A DNA stretch of 64,000 nucleotides from Leptidea sinapis (lineage: Eukaryota; Arthropoda; Insecta; Lepidoptera; Pieridae): the NCBI RefSeq assembly GCF_905404315.1, contig NC_066272.1:9858001-9922000 (forward strand), read 5' to 3'. The position numbers were made by a program, and so were the translations under genes. Each line of letters opens with the position of its first letter. The stretch's first letter is position 1. This document shows positions 27,301 to 31,709 of the stretch, one piece after another. The notes beneath the pieces are model-generated. The model searched no databases. It saw nothing but the letters and a program-made list of their open reading frames with translations, and was not told where the DNA came from.

Positions 27301-30300
27301 TTAGCAAATCTTGAGTTTTTCGTATACCATATTCTACAAAAATATAGATCCCTACTATAGTAAAAAACAAGTGGGAGGCTCCTTTGCACAGGAAGGCTAC
27401 ATTATGGGTACCACAACAGCGCCTATTATTAGTTGCCGTAGTAAAAAAGCTATTTTTGGTAGTACGGTGTCTAGTTGGAGCGCAGCGGAGACCAATCCTT
27501 AATCTAAGATTGTAGATTACCATTTTAGATGATATGAAACAAGTGGCCCGATGACTACCAATTGGCATTATTAAAAAAAATATTTTGTATACGCCTCTCT
27601 TGGAAAGACACCAGCTATAGAGATGCATTATAACAACCTTATTGATTCCAATAAGTCGTTGGATATATTGCGAAATATTTTCATATATACAGGAGTTTTA
27701 ATTTATTATAATAATTATTGATTAATGTTTCACAGCGGTATACCAGTGGCAGTGAAAAAGGCATCTCCTACTTCTGGAATACCTAAATCTCAACCGAGGG
27801 CTGGTAGTAGCAAGAGACCGCCCCAGCCAGCGAATAGGTAAGCTTTATTTACCAATAAAGTAATAGTTTTAAACATAACTATGTTCTGGAAGTTCTGTAC
27901 AGGTGATAGAATTACATTATGCGAATATGAGAACAGTCAAGTATTAGATATAGCACGTTCTGGCTAAAGCCAGAAGCCTAAAGGAAGTGTTTAAAAAACT
28001 TCATATTTCAAGATTAAAATTAAAAAAAAAACTAATGTTTAAAAAAACAACCAAAAAATCTGAAAAGTATCAAATAACTAAAAAATTTATTTAATACATC
28101 TCTTATGCAAACTATTATTTATATGTGCTACCTATTGATAGGTTTTAAATCGGTGCCAAGCCCTAAACAAAATAAAACTTAAAACTTCGTCTAGAATATA
28201 GAGTCTAGACTCTAGACGAAGCTATCCCGCTCAAAATCACACGTGGCAAGTGTAGGTACCTTTGTCTTGGCACCGACTTCAAAGCTATCAATTTGTAGCA
28301 CATACAAATAATAGTATTTTATTAATATTAAAGGTAAGGGTTTGCATGAGATGTGTATTAAATTAAATTTTTAGTTATTTGATACTTTTCAGTTTTTGAA
28401 GTCGATTTTTTTAAACGAAGTTTTATATTTTATTTTTTACTTTTTAGTATTCGTTAATAATAATAATAATATATAATCAACCAGAATGAAAACTCCTAAA
28501 AAAGCCTTACACGAAAAACATATTCATAAAATGAAAACTACGGGGCCAAACTATGTAAAAAAAAATTATGGGACCAAATGGCATATATTCCGCAAGATTT
28601 ACGTAGGTTGGATCATAAATCTCAGAGTAATCGGTGTACATGCATAAAAAAAAACACTGATCTAATTGAGAACCTCCTCCTTTTTGAAGTCGGTTAAAGA
28701 ATAAATAAATTTGTATGGAAATTAATTTATTATCAAAGCTTTTAATTATAAGGATAGGAATCTACTGTCGACGATTGTTTTCACATATTTACGTAAAAGA
28801 AGTTTTTTAAGAACGTCCACATTGTTAAATGTTTAAGCAATCATTATTAATAAATTAAATTAATCAAAATTATTATTTATTCGTATTATAATATGTGGTT
28901 AAATAATTAATCTACTTTGTTACTTCATAATGATGGATGTTTACATAAGAATGTAAATAATATTTTTTCTTAGTAGAATAAAAGTGTAGAATTAGTTTGG
29001 TGATGGTTCTTCTCACAATTACTAGCTTTATCACTTGTTAATATGGGTTATTTTTATGTGCACTTATCTACAGAAAAACCCCAGAGAAGCCGGCAAGGAA
29101 ATCACTGGAAAATACAAATACCAAAAACATATCAAACGTTAAAAATACCAGCAATTCGAAACAATCACCGTATGTATATATTCGATCTGGGATACATAAC
29201 TGTACTAATTTCTTATGATTTTTAATACTAATATTAATAACTGCATGGCATATTGTAACGCATGTAAGTAAACCTGTTCTGTAACAATTGGGGATAGGGT
29301 AATAATATATTTGAAAGCTGGTTCATATTAGCAAGATGGAGACTCCTCAAAAGATATGTGATAAGACTAGGAGAGGCGATCTGGAGGCCATTTTGACCAA
29401 CTAGCTGGCAGCAGATGAATATGTACTCATTTAACTAATCGAAGCTAATGTTATCATTTCTAAGCTAATGTAATATATATAATTCTCGTGTCCAAAACGG
29501 CTGAACAGATTTGTATGGCATTTTGTGTGCATATCGGGTAGGTCTGAGATTCGGCCAACATTCTATACCCAAAAAATTTTAATTGCATATTTTTTTAACA
29601 ATTTATATGGCAATACAACGTTTGCTGGGTATTAAAGTTAAAAAATGCTTTATTTTAAACGATGAAAGAAGTATTTTATTATTATTAATAGAAGATACAT
29701 ATCTCTTAAAATATAAGATTTAAGGCATTCATACTTTGTGGCCGTGTTCACTCACTATCAGGTGATCCTTTTTTTAATGATTTAAATTAGGGTATCATCC
29801 CCACCATCTGGATGTCTGGCTTCCTCTACAGTGCGGTTTTCAAGGAACTTTTATGCGCGTATAACCAAAATATGAAATGAGCTCCCTTGTGCGGTGTTTC
29901 CAAGACGACACGACATGCTATGCCAAGCCATCGAGCCGTTCACAGAACACTGAATCTCCGACTTCTTCTTCGTTACACTCTTGACAGAGCGGTCGTGATT
30001 ATCACGAATTGAAATCTTTTAGGCAGCGGTTTGCCCCTAGAGCATTTGCCACTTTTCCCTGCTGGCCCACAGTCTGGTACACACGTTGAATAGACCGTCC
30101 ACATCAGAATTAATTTGGTCGATCCATCGCATGGGTGACCTTCTTCGCCCTCTGGTGCCCTGCACGAATCTCCGACAGTTGGAGATAAATGTAGCAGTAG
30201 ATAAAGCTGTATGTGTGTGCAGGACGTCTCGCGTAGACGGATGCCGCGAGGCGGGAAGTCCGCGTCCGTCGTCGCTGCCGTACGCGCGGGCCCCGCCCCC

Positions 30301-31427
30301 CGCCGCACCCCGCCGCGCTGCTTCCTCGTCCGCGGCACGCGTCTCAAACGCACGCACCAACAAACACAAGTAAGTATTATAATAAATATAACTAATTTAA
30401 AGTGATAACCCTAACTTCTAGGATTAACATACGAATAAAATTTGAAAACAACATTTTATGAACGATGCGGGACTCGAATCCACGACCTCTGGCGTTCCGT
30501 GCCAGTGCTCTGCCAACTGAGCTAACCGTTCGACGTATCATGATAAAATCTGTATGCTTTGTTGAACTCAGGTTGTAGCTTCATCTACAGGATCTACTTT
30601 ACAGTTCACAACCTGAGAGTTGAACAAAGCATACAGATTTTATGATGATACGTCACTCGAACGGTTAGCTCAGTTGGCAGAGCACTGGCACGGAACGCCA
30701 GAGGTCGTGGATTCGAGTCCCGCATCGTTCATGAAATTTTGTTTTCAAATTTTATTTGTGAATTATAAAACTGACATAGTGTTTGAGCTGTTATATTTAA
30801 GTATATTATTTAGATTAAGGATTGGTCCTACGCCACTAGATACCGCACTATCTAAAAACAATAGCTCTTTTAATATGACAACTTTATATTGAAGTGTGTA
30901 TTGGCCATTTGTAATGATGCTTGTGTGCGTGACATGCATCTTGACACTCAATGGCATCTTTCAAATTTTGTAACATACGCTTCGTTTTATTTTTACATTG
31001 AAATTAATTTATATAAAATAATGATGATATGTGATCACAGTGTCTTTCTTATTTCTTGTATATATACAAAGTTTTACTACGCAACCCGGCATTTTAGTTT
31101 CAATTATTATCAAAGTTTAACAGAACATGTGGCACGTCAACGTCACACATTATTCGAAACTTACTCGATTACGCCCACTTGGGCGTAGTATTATCCCCTT
31201 CCCCTATACTTTAACTACTTAAGTATTACAGTTAATAATATATAAATAATTACAGATATGTAAGAACCCTATGGCACAGGCTGCCATCTGACTCTGGTCA
31301 CCTGGCCTTCAACGAGGGCGAGAGGCTGCGTCTTATCCTCGAAGTCGACGATCAGTATCTGCTGTGCTGTCGAGGGGATCATAAAGGCTTAGTGCCCAGA
31401 GATGCTGTGCTGCAAGAAGATTTCTGA
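6319..31427 (+). CDS. RUSC-like RUN and SH3 domain adaptor protein (16 coding exons)
   Basis: Spliced gene. Exons: 6319-6369, 9886-10138, 10233-10422, 10496-10652, 10742-13024, 13323-13446, 13701-13949, 14404-14509, 15356-15608, 16088-16519, 17698-17857, 23626-23734, 27736-27837, 29074-29169, 30223-30369, 31256-31427. Every junction is GT-AG, all phases fit, and the 4884 nt sum gives 1627 aa plus stop. Residues about 1020-1205 form a RUN domain; about 1571-1627 form an SH3 domain with an acidic EGERLRLI stretch and a GLVP motif. The rest is Ser/Pro-rich and probably disordered, with PPRPPLPK and PPLPKP proline motifs. RUN near the C-terminal half plus a terminal SH3 is the layout of RUSC1/RUSC2 (NESCA/iporin), which act in Rab1/Golgi traffic, AP-4 vesicle transport and Trk signalling in mammals; function here is inferred from that. 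The start has a good context (AAAATGG). Upstream 5' UTR exons cannot be excluded. Confidence 0.88.
7374..7517 (+). repeat. Direct repeat B in RUSC intron 1
   Basis: Second copy of the block at 5725-5894, same orientation, about 1 kb downstream of exon 1. Nearly identical over its last 53 bases and looser before that. Confidence 0.6.
7839..8150 (+). mobile_element. Complete SINE with target-site duplication
   Basis: Begins ACCAGTGGGAAGCTCC and ends in an A-rich tail after CCTTATTTTCATAAAAAA. A 28-base target duplication (7811-7838 and 8148-8175, four mismatches) flanks it, which shows insertion by retrotransposition. It is the best reference copy for this family in the window. The internal GCATTACTGTGTTTCGGTCT and GAGCGGC blocks recur in all copies. 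Confidence 0.85.
8349..9643 (-). mobile_element. Full-length mariner element, intact
   Basis: 1295 bp with 29-bp terminal inverted repeats (8349-8377 and 9615-9643; one mismatch), flanked on both sides by the TA target duplication (8347-8348, 9644-9645). Size, ends and target fit a mariner-type element. It sits in RUSC intron 1, opposite to the host gene. Near-identical ends and an undamaged ORF suggest a recent insertion. Confidence 0.95.
8409..9464 (-). CDS. Mariner transposase, DD34D, 351 aa
   Basis: Uninterrupted ORF inside the mariner at 8349-9643. The N-terminal about 110 residues form the paired helix-turn-helix region that binds the inverted repeats (KTMIYKWHGLFKQGRESIED, then a basic DPRPGRP linker). 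WVPRMLTP is the mariner linker motif. The catalytic acidic residues are visible: GDETWVHH, HDNAPVH and SPDLAPSDFYLFP. The second and third aspartates have 34 residues between them, the DD34D signature. Length matches the family (about 345 aa). It cuts and pastes the element at TA sites. All key residues are present, so it may be active. Confidence 0.95.
   Translation of the reverse strand: MEKIEHRAVVKFLTKQGKTPQTILQEMLAVYGDSAPGKTMIYKWHGLFKQGRESIEDDPRPGRPIEATTPEIIEKVEKLVLEDGRLKKKQLAASVGVSETTILNILHQHLGMSKVCSRWVPRMLTPLQKRERVNCSREYLDRCGEVREEIMARIVTGDETWVHHYEPESKQESMQWHKKGTPPPKKFKVSQSAGKIMATIFWDTEGILLIDYKERGVSITGEYYASLLDRLKEAIKEKRRGKLTKGVLLLHDNAPVHTSHVATAAIHRCGFEQLRHPPYSPDLAPSDFYLFPKMKKELRGKKFRDDDEVKSAISAYFDAQDKTYFFDGINKLYARSQKCIRVKGEYIEKEK
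9886..10138 (+). CDS. RUSC-like exon 2
   Basis: The acceptor is CAACAG|GGACAA and the donor CATG|GTAAGT (phase 1). It encodes the acidic N-terminal region (LLFSPVKEAAHGVHFSVDS and on). I see no known domain. An alternative short isoform could start at Met codons 9907 or 9916. Confidence 0.8.
10233..10422 (+). CDS. RUSC-like exon 3
   Basis: The acceptor is TTTTCAG|AC and the donor CAAAG|GTGGGT (phase 2). It encodes DKLAKDETHIIELDSDER followed by a leucine- and lysine-rich stretch (NLELLERCKKLTNKL) that could form a short helix. It is too short and too split to show as an obvious ORF; frame and both splice sites support it. Confidence 0.75.
10496..10652 (+). CDS. RUSC-like exon 4
   Basis: The acceptor is TATCTAG|G. 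It encodes an Asn/Ser-rich stretch including VIKSQSLPNLYRRKL, a basic Ser motif of the kind often phosphorylated (inference). The donor, ACG|GTTGGT at 10653, is weak but is the only one that keeps phase 0 with exon 5. Reading through it would add 12 residues and then a stop (10700-10702). Confidence 0.65.
10742..13024 (+). CDS. RUSC-like exon 5, large disordered exon
   Basis: The longest exon (761 codons), starting after TTTTTAG|GTC and ending at CATTATCAG|GTAATC. It encodes a Ser-rich acidic region, then proline motifs VPPRPPLPKGILRKS and RPQTPPLPKPRTKK that look like SH3 ligands, then a conserved-looking block EYIDFPPPGALISSADLQQL at about 12645-12705. Reading past the donor adds VILHSFF and on to a stop at 13079-13081, so an intron-retention isoform would lack RUN and SH3. 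Confidence 0.9.
13323..13446 (+). CDS. RUSC-like exon 6
   Basis: The acceptor is AATTTTAG|GGTAAG and the donor AGGG|GTGAGT (phase 1). It encodes GKNLAEIPICEESEVSPDEF and continues to KYDIIDVSQKR, leading directly into the RUN domain of the next exon. Confidence 0.78.
13701..13949 (+). CDS. RUSC-like exon 7, RUN domain part 1
   Basis: The acceptor is ATTTCAG|CT and the donor CAGG|GTATTT. It encodes the first RUN helices: LVSNVTDAVEMLIQHFSRAT, then ALCPALYAIFRDGLRES and SVWQMVEATARQG. RUN domains bind small GTPases (Rap and Rab types) or kinesin-linked partners. The alternating hydrophobic helices and the Leu-x-x-Ala-Leu-Tyr block are typical of RUSC proteins. Confidence 0.85.
14404..14509 (+). 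CDS. RUSC-like exon 8, RUN domain part 2
   Basis: The acceptor is ATTTCAG|GG and the donor TTGAA|GTAAGT. It encodes PITKSLNELVLRINSEDAV followed by KFNAFILGLLN, a mid-RUN helix pair. Phase 2 at its end joins exon 9 exactly. Confidence 0.85.
14766..15146 (+). mobile_element. Helitron-like non-autonomous element
   Basis: Ends GGGTCAGCTAG followed by T, with the AACGTTTGCTGGGTCAGCTAG-type 3' end shared with 35679-35837. The 5' end near 14766 (TCTCTAATATATAAAA) is less certain. RUSC intron 8. Confidence 0.6.
15356..15608 (+). CDS. RUSC-like exon 9, RUN domain part 3
   Basis: The acceptor is GTCAACAG|C and the donor AGTCGA|GTAAGT. It encodes SVDAWVSYVRTRESILAKHY, LLDTLLASLEPLRLLPFTL and DLMFEMRELHRSFKRIE, the C-terminal RUN helices. 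It is GC-richer than the surrounding introns, as coding sequence often is here. Confidence 0.87.
16088..16519 (+). CDS. RUSC-like exon 10, post-RUN linker
   Basis: Runs from TTTAACAG|CCTTCT to GCGAAG|GTAAAT, 144 codons in phase 0. It encodes LNQRNLLKLVRSMQSSGL and then a Ser/Asp-rich linker with FDDSDDYSDSLE. The frame stays open past the donor for VNQRESLCEL and stops at 16550-16552, with an AATAAA at 16585, so an alternative early end is possible. Confidence 0.85.
16587..16614 (+). repeat. 10-bp hairpin overlapping an intronic AATAAA
   Basis: TAAATATCGG (16587-16596) pairs with CCGATATTTA (16605-16614). The AATAAA at 16585-16590 overlaps the left arm, 33 bases after the read-through stop of exon 10. 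Confidence 0.8.
17698..17857 (+). CDS. RUSC-like exon 11
   Basis: The acceptor is GTAATCAG|CTG and the donor CATCAG|GTAAGA (phase 1). It encodes LDTSGEEPWRPSSANS, an Asn/Gly/Ser run, then KFRKLQLKWEMLSNAESPVT. The last part resembles the conserved linker before the SH3 domain in this family (inference from layout). Confidence 0.82.
17880..18030 (+). repeat. Dispersed repeat, copy 1
   Basis: Contains GTACACCGATTACGCTGAGA and TTTGCCATTTGGTCCCATAA. The reverse complement recurs at 28500-28690. In both introns it lies within about 250 bases of a foldback element of one family. Confidence 0.6.
18245..18676. repeat. Foldback (long inverted repeat) element 1
   Basis: Two arms (18245-18420 and about 18507-18676) are reverse complements around an 88-base centre. 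The arms hold GCTACCTATTGATAGG, GTCGGTGCC and a TTAATACACCTCTAATG block. The transcript of intron 11 could form a very long hairpin. Confidence 0.8.
18683..18810 (+). repeat. LINE 3'-end-like fragment
   Basis: CACAGGATTCCGGTACCACAGC then AAGTGGTGACCCGTTCGCTC and an A-rich end, related to the tail of 22843-23040. Short and diverged. Confidence 0.4.
19687..19988 (-). mobile_element. Helitron-like element (Lep1 type)
   Basis: On the minus strand it starts TCCCTAATATTATAAATG and ends with CGCGGGCATAAGCTAG, inserted between A and T. No inverted repeats or target duplication. Internal GAGATCTCCGGGATAAAATA block shared with 22144-22400. These are Helitron features. Confidence 0.7.
20207..20772 (+). 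mobile_element. SINE split by a second SINE (outer copy)
   Basis: The outer copy runs 20207-20322 and resumes at about 20657-20772, broken at its GGGTTTT stretch by an inverted copy of the same family. Its 5' part is truncated. Confidence 0.75.
20323..20640 (-). mobile_element. SINE inserted inside another SINE (inner copy)
   Basis: Nearly full-length reverse copy: its T-rich tail is at 20323-20333 and its head near 20640. A short forward head fragment (ACCAGTGGGAGG, about 20637-20648) follows before the outer copy resumes. Confidence 0.75.
20823..21156 (+). mobile_element. Helitron-like element
   Basis: Shares AACTCGTAAACTAATGAACGG-type and ACTTGAGAGATA blocks with 58196-58541 and ends GAGCTAG before T. 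Confidence 0.55.
21205..21345 (+). mobile_element. LINE 3'-end repeat with (TTTCA)n-type tail
   Basis: GAGTTTCTTGCCGGTTCTTT, then TGACTTTCATAAGCGTACAA, AATAAA and a short CATTTCATTTCAT run. This matches common insect LINE 3' ends. No coding part remains. Confidence 0.5.
21365..21625 (+). mobile_element. SINE copy with internal deletion
   Basis: Head ACCAGTGGGAGGCTCC and A-rich tail present. The middle block after GGTACCACAACC is replaced by about 25 unrelated bases. Confidence 0.8.
21999..22048. repeat. Perfect 23-bp inverted repeat with 4-base loop
   Basis: Arms 21999-22021 and 22026-22048 are exact reverse complements around AATG. RUSC intron 11. Origin unclear; see findings. Confidence 0.95.
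22144..22400 (-). mobile_element. Helitron-like element, 5'-truncated
   Basis: Same family as 19687-19988 (shared GAGATCTCCGGGATAAAATA and CTATGTCCTTACCCAGGCTC). The CTAG end is at 22144. The other end fades near 22400. Confidence 0.6.
22843..23040 (+). mobile_element. Jockey/CR1-type LINE 3' end
   Basis: Reads WNELPCAVFPG, stop, then FIKSAYTFFKGRQRS (the last residues of the reverse transcriptase ORF), then a 3' UTR with GGTGATCACTTAACACCAGG and an A tail. Heavily 5'-truncated. Confidence 0.65.
23626..23734 (+). CDS. RUSC-like exon 12
   Basis: The acceptor is AATTTCAG|GTGAGA and the donor CATCG|GTAATA (phase 2). It encodes a Pro/Ser-rich basic stretch, SKIPRPVSSPVRPQAPTVPS. The preceding 5.8 kb intron is packed with repeats, but phase and composition fit the neighbouring exons. 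Confidence 0.8.
23823..24046. mobile_element. hAT-type MITE with 8-bp target duplication
   Basis: 224 bp. The ends CATAGGTTCTCAAC and (complement) CATAGTTTCTCAAC match at 13 of 14 positions. The exact 8-bp duplication CATTAGAG flanks both sides (23815-23822, 24047-24054). The 8-bp duplication and GGTTCTCAAC-like ends fit hAT. No transposase. RUSC intron 12. Confidence 0.85.
24610..25562. mobile_element. Inverted-repeat element, long copy with a nested inverted pair
   Basis: Outer arms at 24610-24668 and 25510-25562 share CACTTTTTAAGGATTAAAACGC-like sequence with the MITE at 55825-56062. An inner inverted pair (24676-24755, 25198-25278; AGCTAACTG and AGATAAAGTC region) lies within. No coding capacity is seen. 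Confidence 0.65.
25777..25872 (+). repeat. LINE 3' UTR fragment
   Basis: GAGTGTGGGCAGCGGTGATC and CTATTCCATAAAA match the tail of the LINE end at 22843-23040. Confidence 0.45.
26903..27200 (+). mobile_element. Nearly complete SINE copy
   Basis: Head, GCGCCTATTT block, CATTGTATTTC block and A tail are all present. Several point differences from the copy at 7839. RUSC intron 12. Confidence 0.82.
27371..27430 (+). mobile_element. SINE head fragment
   Basis: Only the first about 60 bases of the SINE (GTGGGAGGCTCCTTTGCACA and the GGTACCACAACAGCGCC block). Confidence 0.6.
27736..27837 (+). CDS. RUSC-like exon 13
   Basis: The acceptor is GTTTCACAG|CGG and the donor AATAG|GTAAGC. It encodes GIPVAVKKASPTSGIPKSQP and then a basic SSKRPPQPANR tail: the disordered basic Pro/Ser linker. 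Confidence 0.8.
27998..28432. repeat. Foldback element 2, same family
   Basis: Arms 27998-28160 and 28268-28432 share the GCTACCTATTGATAGG, CGGTGCCAAG and TTTAATACATCTCTTATGC blocks of element 1. Its centre has TCTAGA-rich small palindromes. RUSC intron 13. Confidence 0.8.
28500..28690 (-). repeat. Dispersed repeat, copy 2
   Basis: Reverse-orientation copy of 17880-18030, with TATGCCATTTGGTCCCATAA on the minus strand. Ends near an AACCGACTTCAAAAAGGAGG-type end common in lepidopteran genomes. Confidence 0.6.
29074..29169 (+). CDS. RUSC-like exon 14
   Basis: The acceptor is CTACAG|AAAAAC and the donor TCACC|GTATGT. In the frame set by exon 13 it encodes KTPEKPARKSLENTNTKNIS and NVKNTSNSKQSP. 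The other forward frame is also open but breaks the phase, so this frame is the one to trust. Confidence 0.75.
29470..29628 (+). mobile_element. Helitron-like element, 3'-truncated
   Basis: Shares GGGTAGGTCTGAGATTCGGC and ATATGGCAATACAACGTTTG with 14766-15146 but lacks the CTAG end. Confidence 0.5.
30223..30369 (+). CDS. RUSC-like exon 15, GC-rich Ala/Pro/Arg linker
   Basis: The acceptor is TGTGTGCAG|GAC and the donor CACAA|GTAAGT. It encodes TSRVDGCREAGSPRPSSLPY and then an Ala/Pro/Arg-rich run ending VSNARTNKHK. Its GC content is about 70 percent, far above its surroundings, and several frames on both strands are open for that reason. Only the frame used here keeps exons 14 and 16 in phase. 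Confidence 0.78.
30460..30531 (-). tRNA. tRNA-like body (probable tRNA-derived repeat), minus copy
   Basis: 72 nt cloverleaf: acceptor GAACGGT with ATCGTTC, D arm GCTC/GAGC, anticodon stem CTGGC/GCCAG, T loop TTCGAGT. Anticodon loop ACGGAAC would give GGA (Ser), but position 33 is C instead of U, there is no long variable arm as serine tRNAs need, and the T stem has an A-C mismatch. So it is a tRNA relic, probably not charged. Confidence 0.5.
30659..30730 (+). tRNA. tRNA-like body (probable tRNA-derived repeat), plus copy
   Basis: Same 72 nt cloverleaf as the minus copy 127 bases upstream, identical in the parts I compared. A and B box-like blocks (TAGCTCAGTTGGCAG and GATTCGAGTCC) are present, so RNA polymerase III could still transcribe it. 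Flanks match those at 3.4 kb. Confidence 0.5.
31256..31427 (+). CDS. RUSC-like exon 16, SH3 domain and stop
   Basis: The acceptor is AATTACAG|ATATG and the stop is TGA at 31425-31427. It encodes one SH3 domain: YVRTLWHRLPSDSGHLAFNE, then GERLRLILEVDDQYLLC and KGLVPRDAVLQEDF. The ALYDY position is replaced by VRTLWHR and the usual Trp pair by QYLLC, so peptide binding may be atypical. SH3 is the last domain in RUSC proteins, so this matches the expected end of the gene. Confidence 0.87.
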
Positions 31428-31701
31428 TATTTGGGAGGGTAGCACCCCTGGCAGCCACATTGGAGACCGTTGCGATTGAATCGATATTAACATAATTCAT
31501 ATTTTCTCTACACATATCATTTGGCTTAACGTGTGTCTTTATCGCTAGTGATAAAACGTGTTTAAGCCAAATCTGGTGTTTAGATGATCTGTGAAATATG
31601 TTATGAAACGGTACTATTATCCAAGTTGAAATGAAATCGTCCTCCATATGCAATAATTATATAATTGAATTAATTGTAATATAATGAAAATATCTAATTG
31701 A

Positions 31702-31707
31702 AATAAA
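31702..31707 (+). promoter_or_regulatory. Candidate poly(A) signal of the RUSC-like gene
   Basis: AATAAA lies 275 bases after the stop, followed by an A run and then T-rich sequence. It is the first strong signal downstream of exon 16. An A-rich genome makes chance matches common. Confidence 0.4.
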
Positions 31708-31709
31708 AA

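Larger units (their letters stand above)
30431..30760. repeat. Long palindrome of two head-to-head tRNA-like repeats
   Basis: Left arm 30431-30577 and right arm 30607-30760 are near-perfect reverse complements, each holding one tRNA-like body and the same flanks, separated by about 30 bases. It lies in the last RUSC intron, 60 bases after exon 15. Confidence 0.85.

Noticed and set aside
30037..30369. Minus-strand ORFs over RUSC exon 15
   Set aside because: Open only because the block is GC-rich; the plus-strand frame fits splicing on both sides.
30460..30730. Pair of functional tRNA-Ser(GGA) genes
   Set aside because: C33, no long variable arm, a T-stem mismatch and shared repeat flanks point to a tRNA-derived repeat.
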